In this document: piece after piece, positions 1-5,975 of the stretch | Layout: each line of letters opens with the position of its first letter | Position numbering within the stretch: position 1 is the stretch's first letter | Source of the DNA: an uncultured Flavobacteriales bacterium | GTDB lineage: Bacteria; Bacteroidota; Bacteroidia; Flavobacteriales_D; Sanyastnellaceae | Direction of reading: 5' to 3' | DNA: 6,923 bases | Assembly (NCBI GenBank): GCA_937897625.1 | Contig: CALCNZ010000100.1 | Coordinates: 1-6,923 of the forward strand | Made by a program: the position numbers and the translations under genes | Notes under the pieces: model-generated | Databases searched by the model: none | What the model was told of the DNA's origin: nothing | Seen by the model: the letters and a program-made list of their open reading frames with translations, nothing else

Positions 1-551
1 GCGTGGGACAGCAGATGGACATGGATTTCGAGAAGCGCGAAGATGTAAGTTTAGATGAATATCTCGAAATGATTCGTTTGAAAACCGCTGTGCTTTTGGG
101 CTGCGCTCTTCGTTTGGGTGCAATTTCAGCAAACGCTTCGAAAGAAGATCAAGAACATTTGCGCTTGTTCGGAGAGCATTTGGGGCTATCGTTTCAGCTT
201 CGCGACGATTATTTAGATGCTTACGGCGACCCCGAAAAATTTGGAAAGCAAGTGGGAGGCGATATTCTTTCGGATAAGAAAACGTATTTGTATTTGCACA
301 CCGCGAATCACGAAGACCAGAGCATTCCGTCAGAACTAAAAGCCTTGCACGGAACACATGAAAATGCGCATGCAAAAATCACTTCCACGCTTCACCTGTT
401 TTCTAAATCGAAAGCAGATGAAGTGACCTTGGCGAAAAGCGAAGCGTATTATACCAGTGCATTGAATCACTTGAACGCCATTGCTGTTCCGGAAGAAAAG
501 AAAATTGCTCTGCGTAAATTAGCATCTTACCTTCTCGAGCGCGAATCGTGA
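1..551 (+). CDS. Short-chain polyprenyl (farnesyl/geranylgeranyl-type) diphosphate synthase, C-terminal part
   Basis: This is the C-terminal 182 residues or so of a trans-isoprenyl diphosphate synthase, a cytoplasmic enzyme that adds isopentenyl diphosphate units to an allylic diphosphate. The reading frame is open to the left edge, so the GTG at base 3 is an internal valine codon, not a start. Family members usually have a little over 300 residues, so the N-terminal part with the first DDxxD motif lies outside the window. Visible here are GQQMDMDFE (residues 2-10 from base 3), the substrate-binding LKT (26-28), the second aspartate-rich motif DDYLD (68-72, after FQLR), and GKQVGGDI (81-88) followed by KKT (92-94). 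The GQQ-type motif favours a short-chain (C15/C20) product over an octaprenyl-type enzyme; exact chain length cannot be told without the N-terminus. The stop codon overlaps the start of the next gene. Confidence 0.93.
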   Translation, partial: VGQQMDMDFEKREDVSLDEYLEMIRLKTAVLLGCALRLGAISANASKEDQEHLRLFGEHLGLSFQLRDDYLDAYGDPEKFGKQVGGDILSDKKTYLYLHTANHEDQSIPSELKALHGTHENAHAKITSTLHLFSKSKADEVTLAKSEAYYTSALNHLNAIAVPEEKKIALRKLASYLLERES

Positions 552-862
552 GTCTTCCTTCCAAACAAATATCAGAAGAAGTATTTCTTCAAATGCTGAA
601 AGACTTGACTTTGGCAGGATATCAAATGAACGATGCACCCGGATTTGAAAATGGTTACGACTACCTCTTTGATTTCTTTCAAGTACAATTGAAATTGGCT
701 CCTTCCAATTTGAGAAGATTTCTTTACACTGCAGACATTACTGAAAGCACCATAGCGAACAACGTAACCTCTCACATTCCTTCGGAAGCCGCAGCTCAAT
801 TGCTTTCGCTTGCGTTAGAACGAATGCAAATAAAAATAGAATTGAGAAAGAAATACAGTTAG
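548..862 (+). CDS. Conserved-looking 104-residue protein of unknown function, coupled to the prenyl synthase
   Basis: I do not recognise this protein. It has 104 residues with no signal peptide, membrane segment or cysteine, and looks soluble and mainly helical. An aromatic stretch (YDYLFDFFQVQ, residues 38-48) precedes a basic C-terminus (LERMQIKIELRKKYS). The GTG at 548 is chosen as start because it shares four bases (GTGA) with the stop codon of the prenyl synthase, a typical translational-coupling arrangement. The next in-frame ATG is residue 16 (base 593), and starting there would leave a gap and lose a plausible N-terminal helix. Co-expression with the isoprenoid enzyme is inferred from the overlap and says nothing firm about function. 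Its TAG stop overlaps the TAA stop of the convergent membrane-protein gene. Confidence 0.8.
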   Translation: MSLPSKQISEEVFLQMLKDLTLAGYQMNDAPGFENGYDYLFDFFQVQLKLAPSNLRRFLYTADITESTIANNVTSHIPSEAAAQLLSLALERMQIKIELRKKYS

Positions 863-1191
863 TTGATTTCTCCGGTAATGTAAATTTCAAGCATTCCCCA
901 AACTATTTGGGTAAAGAAAGCCACCAATAAGACTACAACATAAAAGTTCAAAATGGTTCGCTTCGGCTTCTTGATTCTGTCGTATTTCACAATGTGATCT
1001 ACCGTTACAGAAGCAACACCCAAGAAATTCAAAAACATGAACAATGCCCAATGTGCGCGAATTTCTGCGTAAGCATTCAACCACCAAGCGCTTGTTTCAC
1101 TTTGGAATTTGGCCACATAAAAATACACGTTGAAAAGTGTGCAAGCGAGAAACGCAAATGGAATTAATACTTTACCTTGAATATCCTTCAT
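859..1191 (-). CDS. Small three-helix membrane protein of unknown function
   Basis: This 110-residue protein has three clear hydrophobic segments, at about residues 8-27 (VLIPFAFLACTLFNVYFYVA), 47-68 and 80-105. Basic residues lie between the second and third (KYDRIKKPKR, 69-78). It is therefore most likely an inner-membrane protein; there is no cleavable signal peptide or lipobox. I do not recognise the family. It starts 13 bases after the meaB stop on the same strand and has no visible promoter of its own, so it is probably transcribed with meaB. Nothing in its sequence suggests a role in B12 or acyl-CoA metabolism. The 3' end overlaps that of the convergent 104-residue gene by four bases, which supports both stop codons as real gene ends. 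Confidence 0.8.
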   Translation of the reverse strand: MKDIQGKVLIPFAFLACTLFNVYFYVAKFQSETSAWWLNAYAEIRAHWALFMFLNFLGVASVTVDHIVKYDRIKKPKRTILNFYVVVLLVAFFTQIVWGMLEIYITGEIN

Positions 1192-1204
1192 GCCGCTAAA
1201 TTAA

Positions 1205-2245
1205 TCACGCTGTGAAGAACAAAGCAATAAAACTTTCTGCAGCACGATGCGCAGACAATTCTTTTGAAACAACCCGATTCAAAGTCGTTTCGTATTTCTC
1301 CTTGAAGTGCGGCTTACTTTGAAGCTGATGCAAAAGCACTTCATGAATTTGCTCTTCGAAGCTATTGATTAACTGACGCTTTCGATTTTCCTCTTTCCAT
1401 CCGTTGGAAATACTCCAACGATTGAACTTATCTATTTCATTCCACACCGAATCGATGCCCTTTGCTTCTAATGACGATGTGGTAAAGACTTGCGGAGTCC
1501 AGTTGTTTTCGCGTTGCGGAAACAGATGCAAGGCCGAAGTATACTCACCTTTCGCTTTTTCTGCTTTCCATTCATTGCCGCTGTCTGCCTTGGTGATGAC
1601 CATGGCATCGGTCAATTCCATAATGCCGCGCTTAATTCCTTGCAGCTGATCTCCGGCGCCAGCCAGCATGAGCAGCAGGAAGAAATCGGTCATGGCATGC
1701 ACTGCAGTTTCACTCTGCCCCACTCCTACTGTTTCTACTAACACTACGTTGTATCCTGCCGCTTCACAAAGCAAGATGCTTTCGCGCGTGCTTCTGTTTA
1801 CGCCGCCGAGATGCGAGCTTGAAGGCGACGGGCGAACGAAAGCATTCGGGTGCAATGACAATTCGTTCATGCGTGTTTTGTCTCCGAGAATGCTTCCTTT
1901 CGAGATTGGACTTGAAGGATCGATGGAGAGAACAGCTAATTTATTTTCTTTATTTTGAAAAACTTCGCGCGCTAGCGCTTCAATGAAGGTAGACTTCCCC
2001 ACTCCGGGAACACCCGTTATTCCTACTCGCAATGAATTTCCTGTGTATGGAAGAATGCGTTCAATAACTTCATCCATCACCTGCATGTGCTCTGCACGAT
2101 TGCTTTCCAAAAGTGTTAAAGCTGAAGCCAACGCCAAACGGTCATGCGCTAAAATGCCTTTCACCAACTCTTCCGATTGAAAAGAAGCTTGACGTTCTTT
2201 CAGTCTATTTTTATATTGAAGTTGGGCGTTGTTCTTGGCGTTCAT
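1205..2245 (-). CDS. meaB: Methylmalonyl-CoA mutase-associated GTPase MeaB (ArgK/MMAA family)
   Basis: MeaB is a cytoplasmic G3E-type P-loop GTPase that guards B12-dependent methylmalonyl-CoA mutase, gating cobalamin loading and protecting or reactivating the enzyme. At 346 residues it has the usual length. The Walker A loop GVPGVGKS is at residues 78-85. Next comes the family-typical DPSSP (109-113) and GSILGDKTRM (117-126), then the ETVGVGQSE motif (171-179). The guanine-specificity motif is TKAD (218-221), as in human MMAA, rather than the more common NKxD. A helical N-terminal arm (1-70) and a C-terminal helical region (about 285-346), which in known structures forms the dimerisation arm, are both present. 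No mutase subunit or epimerase gene lies in the window, so the partner must be encoded elsewhere. The older ArgK (arginine transport kinase) label for this family is considered wrong. It is divergent from the transporter gene and probably leads an operon with the small membrane protein. Confidence 0.96.
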   Translation of the reverse strand: MNAKNNAQLQYKNRLKERQASFQSEELVKGILAHDRLALASALTLLESNRAEHMQVMDEVIERILPYTGNSLRVGITGVPGVGKSTFIEALAREVFQNKENKLAVLSIDPSSPISKGSILGDKTRMNELSLHPNAFVRPSPSSSHLGGVNRSTRESILLCEAAGYNVVLVETVGVGQSETAVHAMTDFFLLLMLAGAGDQLQGIKRGIMELTDAMVITKADSGNEWKAEKAKGEYTSALHLFPQRENNWTPQVFTTSSLEAKGIDSVWNEIDKFNRWSISNGWKEENRKRQLINSFEEQIHEVLLHQLQSKPHFKEKYETTLNRVVSKELSAHRAAESFIALFFTA

Positions 2246-2287
2246 GGACAGTTCAAAGAAAAGAAAAAAATAGCAGACGAAGAAGAT

Positions 2288-2295
2288 TATTTTTG
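2288..2295 (+). promoter_or_regulatory. Possible -7 box (TATTTTTG) of the TauE/SafE gene
   Basis: The octamer is a perfect match to the Bacteroidota -7 consensus TAnnTTTG and ends only four bases before the ATG at 2300. No TTG is found at the usual distance (about 17-23 bases) upstream; that stretch is a run of purines. If real, transcription would begin at or next to the start codon. The surrounding region is A/T-rich, so a chance match is possible. Confidence 0.35.
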
Positions 2296-2299
2296 TTGA

Positions 2300-3073
2300 A
2301 TGGAATACGCTTTCATTTTAATTGTAGCCCTGTTGGGATCGGGTATAAGTTTCTTCAGCGGATTCGGATTCGGAACCATGCTACTTCCTGTTATGGCGTT
2401 GTTCTTCGATTTGCAGACGGCGGTATTTGCAACAGCCATTGTTCACTTCTTGAACAACGTATTCAAGTTAACTTTAGTTGGAAAATTTGCGCATTGGAAG
2501 ACTGTGATTCAATTTGGAATTCCATCTGCTGTTGGTGCATTCCTTGGCGCTGAAGCGCTGAATTACTTGGCTCACCTGCAACAACCGGTGCATGTTCAAT
2601 TTTGGCATACCGATATGGAAACCACACTGCTCGGCGTTGTCATGGGGTTTGTGCTTATTCTACTTGCTGCCCTGGAATATTCGAATGCGTTGGTCCGTGT
2701 AAACAAAGCGCCACGCCTTCTTTGGTTGGGTGGAATATTTAGTGGTTTCTTCGGCGGACTCAGTGGACAACAAGGCGCCATTCGCAGTGCATTTTTAATG
2801 AATCATTTTGAAGACAAACAAGTCTTTATTGGAACGCGTGCAGCTTTGGCCTTCATTGTAGATACCGTTCGAATCTTCACGTACGCGGCGTCGTTCCAGT
2901 TATTCCTTCAACATGAAATATATCTGCCCATGACTTTAGCGCTTATTGGCGGAATGAGTGGAGCTTTGATCGGAAATAAATTCCTGAGGAAAACGAGCAT
3001 TGAATGGATACGCAAGACCGTCATGGTGTTCCTCTTTGTTATGGGAACACTCATGATTACAGGCTTGGTTTAA
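2300..3073 (+). CDS. TauE/SafE family membrane transporter (putative anion/sulfite exporter)
   Basis: This 257-residue integral inner-membrane protein has about eight hydrophobic segments, roughly at 3-22, 25-47, 70-90, 108-126, 140-160, 178-200, 208-226 and 238-256. It shows the two-fold repeat of the TauE/SafE family: a glycine-rich GFGFGTMLLP (21-30) in the first half and GGLSGQQGAIRSAFL (152-166) in the second. Family members move small anions such as sulfite, sulfoacetate or related organic acids, but the substrate here cannot be read from sequence and no sulfur-metabolism gene is nearby. The start at 2300 is secure because an in-frame TGA lies directly before it (2297-2299). The gene is divergent from meaB across 54 bases and ends only two bases before the stop codon of the convergent AMP nucleosidase gene, with no clear terminator between them. 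Confidence 0.88.
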   Translation: MEYAFILIVALLGSGISFFSGFGFGTMLLPVMALFFDLQTAVFATAIVHFLNNVFKLTLVGKFAHWKTVIQFGIPSAVGAFLGAEALNYLAHLQQPVHVQFWHTDMETTLLGVVMGFVLILLAALEYSNALVRVNKAPRLLWLGGIFSGFFGGLSGQQGAIRSAFLMNHFEDKQVFIGTRAALAFIVDTVRIFTYAASFQLFLQHEIYLPMTLALIGGMSGALIGNKFLRKTSIEWIRKTVMVFLFVMGTLMITGLV

Positions 3074-3075
3074 TT

Positions 3076-3846
3076 TTATTCGAAGCGCATGTGCTTCACC
3101 GAATCGCCAGAATCGCGCAGTTCATTCAACGCTTGAATGCCTATTGAAAGTTGAAGTGCGACATAATTCACAGTTACGTTTTCATCGCTCTTCGAAGTCT
3201 TCACTCCTTCTGGTACCATGGGATTGTCTGACACCAGCAACAAAGCTCCGCGTGGAATTTTATTCGCGAATCCGACTGTGAACAGCGTTGCTGTTTCCAT
3301 GTCAATTGCAGTAGACTTAATGTCTGTTAAATACTGTTTGAATTTATCGTCGTGCTCCCAAACTCTTCTGTTCGTGCTGTACACAGAGCCTGTCCAATAG
3401 TCGCAAGCGTGTGCGCGAATAGCTGCAGACACGGCCATTTGCAAACGGAAAGAAGGAAGTGCAGGCACTTCCGGAGGCATGTATTCGTTGCTCGTTCCTT
3501 CTCCGCGAATGGCAGCAATGGGAAGAATTAAATCGCCAATGCGAGTCTTTTTCAATCCACCACATTTTCCTAAAAACAAAACGGCTTTCGGATGAATGGC
3601 AGACAACAAATCCATGATGGTAGCACACATAGCGCTTCCCATTCCGAAGTTGATGATGGTAATGTTATTTGCAGTAACCGTTTGCATGGGTTTGTCTTCG
3701 CCAATAATTGGTGCGTTATTCTCTTTCGAAAATATATCGAGGTACTTATGAAAATTAACGAGAATAATGTACTCGCCAAATCCTTCAAGTGGTGTTCCTG
3801 TGTAACGAGGAAGCCAGTCTTTTACTATTTCTTCTTTTGTAACCAT
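3076..3846 (-). CDS. amn: AMP nucleosidase (short, nucleoside phosphorylase-fold form)
   Basis: This 256-residue cytoplasmic enzyme is predicted to hydrolyse AMP to adenine and ribose 5-phosphate, linking purine salvage to control of AMP level. It is the short form usual in Bacteroidota and lacks the extra N-terminal domain of the longer E. coli Amn. Features of the nucleoside phosphorylase fold are the phosphate-loop sequence FGMGS (67-71), the core strand and turn VLFLGKCGGL (89-98), RGEGTS (114-119), the ribose-binding DMET (182-185), and the base-binding catalytic aspartate in SDNPM (206-210, Asp207). A related purine nucleoside phosphorylase is the main alternative, but the overall pattern fits AMP nucleosidase better. 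It lies downstream of dnaN on the same strand but is separated from it by a strong terminator hairpin and has its own probable promoter. Confidence 0.9.
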   Translation of the reverse strand: MVTKEEIVKDWLPRYTGTPLEGFGEYIILVNFHKYLDIFSKENNAPIIGEDKPMQTVTANNITIINFGMGSAMCATIMDLLSAIHPKAVLFLGKCGGLKKTRIGDLILPIAAIRGEGTSNEYMPPEVPALPSFRLQMAVSAAIRAHACDYWTGSVYSTNRRVWEHDDKFKQYLTDIKSTAIDMETATLFTVGFANKIPRGALLLVSDNPMVPEGVKTSKSDENVTVNYVALQLSIGIQALNELRDSGDSVKHMRFE

Positions 3847-3851
3847 ATTCT

Positions 3852-3881
3852 TAAAGGTAGATTAAAAACGTTTAGAGACAA
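3852..3881 (-). promoter_or_regulatory. Probable Bacteroidota-type promoter of the AMP nucleosidase gene
   Basis: Read on the minus strand, TTG (3881-3879) is followed after 19 bases by TACCTTTA (3859-3852). That is seven of eight bases of the pattern TAnnTTTG, counting the free positions, at the standard spacing. The box ends five bases before the ATG, so the mRNA leader would be very short or absent. The TTG directly abuts the dnaN terminator stem. Confidence 0.45.
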
Positions 3882-3906
3882 CAAACGCCCGAAGAACGGG
3901 CGTTTG
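3882..3906 (-). terminator. dnaN transcription terminator hairpin
   Basis: A perfect 10-bp inverted repeat (CAAACGCCCG / CGGGCGTTTG) with a 5-base loop starts 21 bases after the dnaN stop codon. As RNA on the dnaN strand it has a GC-rich stem core and a UUCUU loop, followed by UUGUCUC and, a little later, a short U run. An A-rich tract precedes it, so on the plus strand it is followed by ACTATTTTTATTT. No plus-strand gene ends here, so its job is to end dnaN transcription and insulate the AMP nucleosidase gene. Confidence 0.85.
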
Positions 3907-3927
3907 ACTATTTTTATTTGAATGAAA

Positions 3928-5046
3928 TTATCCGTTCAACATTACCGGCATCACCAACATTAAGATGTCTTCGTTGTCGAAAGACTTCTCTACTTCTGTA
4001 ATGATACCTGCTCTGTTCGGCGCGCTCATTTCAACATGAACGTTGTTCGCATCGAGGTTATTCAACATGTCTTGCAAGAAGCGTGAGTTGAATCCGATTT
4101 CCATATTGTCTCCAACGAAGGTACAAGCCAATTGCTCGTGTGCTTCGTTCGCGAAGTCTAAGTCTTCTGCAGACAATTGAATTTCGCTTCCAGTTAACTT
4201 CAATCTCACTTGATTGGTTGAACGGTTTGCGAAGATGCTTACACGCTTGATTGAATTCAAGAAGTCTAAACGGTCGATGGTTAATTTGAATGGATTCTCT
4301 TTTGGAATAACCGCTTCGTAGTTTGGATATTTCCCTTCGATCAGACGGCACATTAACGTTACGTTTTCGAACGTGAACATGGCGTTGTTTTCTGTGTATT
4401 GCAAATTCACTTCAGACTTCAACGAAGACAACGCGCCTTTTAATAAGTTCAACGGCTTGCGAGGAACGATGAATGCAGCTGAGTCCCCACCAATGTCTGA
4501 ACGCGTCATGCGAACCAACTTGTGTGCGTCGGTTGCAACGAAACGAACGCTTTCTGGTTCAATTTCGAAGAACACACCCGACATAATCGGACGCATATCG
4601 TCGTTACCAGCAGCGAAGATTGTTTTAGAGATGGCTCTGTTCAACACATCTGCACCAATTAACAAAGCTTTTGAAGTTCCCATAGCAGGTGCCTTTGGAA
4701 ACTCGTCGCCGTTTTGTCCGGTTAATTTGTACTTACCGTTGTCGCTGGTGATTTCAATTCCGAAAGATTTTCCGTCTACATCGAACGTTAACGGCTGATC
4801 TGGAAGACTCTTTAATATGTCTAACAATAATTTTGCAGGAACGGCAATCATTCCCTCTTCCTTGCACTGAATGGCCATGCGCGTTGTCATGCTTGTTTCC
4901 AAGTCAGACGCTGAAAGCGTAAGCTCGTCTTGTTTCATTTCGAACAAGAAGTTATCGAGGATAGGAAGGGTATTGTTTGAGTTCAATACGCCGTTTAACA
5001 ATTGCAATTGTTTTAAAAGGCCGAGGCTGTTGACAATGAATTTCAT
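3928..5046 (-). CDS. dnaN: DNA polymerase III beta subunit (sliding clamp)
   Basis: The protein forms the ring-shaped dimer that encircles DNA and tethers polymerase III and other partners during replication and repair. With the start at 5046 it has 372 residues, the normal length, and begins MKFIVNSLGLLKQLQ as Bacteroidota homologues do. The reading frame stays open 10 codons further (TTG at 5076), but that stretch contains the promoter -7 box and would add an atypical leader. The three clamp domains are complete: about 1-120, 128-245 and 247-372. Landmarks are RPIMSGV (152-158), ATDAHKL (171-177), LIEGKYPNYE (235-244) and the conserved C-terminal LVMPVMLNG, which forms part of the pocket for partner-protein clamp-binding motifs. 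No dnaA, recF or obvious DnaA-box cluster lies beside it, so this is not evidence for oriC here. Confidence 0.98.
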   Translation of the reverse strand: MKFIVNSLGLLKQLQLLNGVLNSNNTLPILDNFLFEMKQDELTLSASDLETSMTTRMAIQCKEEGMIAVPAKLLLDILKSLPDQPLTFDVDGKSFGIEITSDNGKYKLTGQNGDEFPKAPAMGTSKALLIGADVLNRAISKTIFAAGNDDMRPIMSGVFFEIEPESVRFVATDAHKLVRMTRSDIGGDSAAFIVPRKPLNLLKGALSSLKSEVNLQYTENNAMFTFENVTLMCRLIEGKYPNYEAVIPKENPFKLTIDRLDFLNSIKRVSIFANRSTNQVRLKLTGSEIQLSAEDLDFANEAHEQLACTFVGDNMEIGFNSRFLQDMLNNLDANNVHVEMSAPNRAGIITEVEKSFDNEDILMLVMPVMLNG

Positions 5047-5073
5047 GTGTTGTCTTAATTCTAGTTTACTGGA

Positions 5074-5081
5074 CAAATATA
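5074..5081 (-). promoter_or_regulatory. -7 box (TATATTTG) of the dnaN promoter
   Basis: On the minus strand TATATTTG matches the Bacteroidota consensus TAnnTTTG exactly. It lies 27 bases upstream of the dnaN ATG, giving a leader of about 20 bases. No clear TTG stands at the expected distance upstream; the region there is AATTTATTT-like. The position rules against translation starting at the upstream TTG. Confidence 0.55.
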
Positions 5082-5122
5082 AAGCAGTCCGTTTCGAAAT
5101 AAATTAGGGGTTAGGAATGAAC

Positions 5123-5806
5123 TTATTCACTATTCAAATCTGATAAGGTTGGATTTTCATCTTTTGCTGGAATTGTTTCCAACCAAAACGGATCTTCATC
5201 GCTAAGCTCAGGTTCAACTTCATGACGGTATACCGGCTCGGGTGGACCTTGCTTTCGGTAAAACCACGCAAGTAGAATTCCGCATATAAATCCGCTTATG
5301 TGTCCTTCCCACGAAACTTGTTGTTCAATGGGGAACATGTACCAAACGGTGTATCCGTATACGAATCCCACTGCCATAGAAATTCTTTTTGTGTTTAAGT
5401 TCCTTCGGAAAATTCCACTAAAAAAAAGGAAAGCGAATTCGGCATAAATGAGAACGCTTGCGCCGACGTGAACATTTTCCCTTCCAATTACAAAAAGAAT
5501 AACCGGAGAAAACACCCACATAATAAGGAAGACGGGAATGGCTATTTCGTAATAGAAAAAGAAAAGCGTGCTTGTGAGAATGAAGAACGCAAGGACATTG
5601 TTCCACAGGTGTTCTGGGGTGGCATGAACGAAGAGCATGCTCGGCATATGAAACAACCCTTGCCAGGTGCGCGGTTCCACGCCTAATTTTGAAAGTGAAA
5701 TATTGAGGTATCGCGAACCGTAAAAGGAAATAACAAAAAGGAGAATGAAAATGGAAGACCACAAGAGTGCGTCTAGAAGTTTTTGTCGGTCTTGCGGTAA
5801 AATCAT
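5123..5806 (-). CDS. Rhomboid family intramembrane serine protease
   Basis: This 227-residue membrane protein fits the six-helix rhomboid fold, with hydrophobic segments at about 11-30, 66-87, 89-108, 115-133, 143-159 and 168-184. Rhomboids cut membrane-spanning substrates within the bilayer. The catalytic residues are present: the serine in VGASVLIY (Ser117) and the histidine in EGHISGFICG (His169). HLWNN (66-70) matches the conserved His-Asn region of helix 2 that helps form the oxyanion hole. After the last helix there is a hydrophilic, strongly acidic tail (about 186-227), presumably cytoplasmic and without an extra domain I recognise. The substrate is unknown. The gene precedes dnaN on the same strand by 76 bases, but dnaN has its own promoter box, so the two need not be linked functionally. 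The ATG at 5806 is the natural start. Confidence 0.9.
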   Translation of the reverse strand: MILPQDRQKLLDALLWSSIFILLFVISFYGSRYLNISLSKLGVEPRTWQGLFHMPSMLFVHATPEHLWNNVLAFFILTSTLFFFYYEIAIPVFLIMWVFSPVILFVIGRENVHVGASVLIYAEFAFLFFSGIFRRNLNTKRISMAVGFVYGYTVWYMFPIEQQVSWEGHISGFICGILLAWFYRKQGPPEPVYRHEVEPELSDEDPFWLETIPAKDENPTLSDLNSE

Positions 5807-5852
5807 GTGCTCATATTAACAACAGCTATTCCACAACGAATATTCACCTATT

Positions 5853-5877
5853 AAATAGACAAGCTGTCAGTCTATTT
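5853..5877. repeat. Inverted repeat between the rhomboid and SirB1-like genes (possible operator)
   Basis: A perfect 8-bp inverted repeat, AAATAGAC (5853-5860) and GTCTATTT (5870-5877), flanks a 9-base spacer. It lies in the 169-base divergent intergenic region, 47 bases upstream of the rhomboid start codon and about 68 bases upstream of the -7 box of the plus-strand gene. A regulator-binding site is one reading; an RNA hairpin is less likely because the stem is A/T-rich. Confidence 0.4.
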
Positions 5878-5922
5878 TCCACTTACTAAAAATTCGGTGT
5901 GAATAAAGACTTAAAACGAGCG

Positions 5923-5952
5923 TTCAAAAGCGTAAAGCGTAAAATAGATTTG
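5923..5952 (+). promoter_or_regulatory. Bacteroidota-type promoter of the SirB1-like gene
   Basis: TAGATTTG (5945-5952) is an exact TAnnTTTG match. Nineteen bases upstream stands TTC (5923-5925), one base from the TTG expected at -33. The ATG at 5976 would follow a leader of roughly 17-19 bases. The spacer contains a tandem pair of the heptamer AAAGCGT (5927-5940). Confidence 0.6.
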
Positions 5953-5975
5953 GCCTTGTTAATTAAACACCCAAC

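Noticed and set aside
3..5. GTG as the start of the prenyl synthase
   Set aside because: The frame is open to the left edge, and the residues at once match the middle of the family (GQQMDMDFE), so the gene is cut by the window rather than short.
2254..2261. TTTCTTTG on the minus strand as the meaB -7 box
   Set aside because: It has T in place of the conserved A at the second position, no TTG at the right distance, and lies in a simple A/G-rich stretch.
3082..3097. Inverted repeat GAAGC...GCTTC near the transporter stop as a terminator
   Set aside because: The stem is short, lacks a U tract on either strand, and is fully explained as the last codons of the AMP nucleosidase gene.
3928..5076. 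Replication origin next to dnaN
   Set aside because: No dnaA, no cluster of DnaA boxes and no long A/T-rich unwinding region are visible; dnaN is often away from oriC in Bacteroidota.
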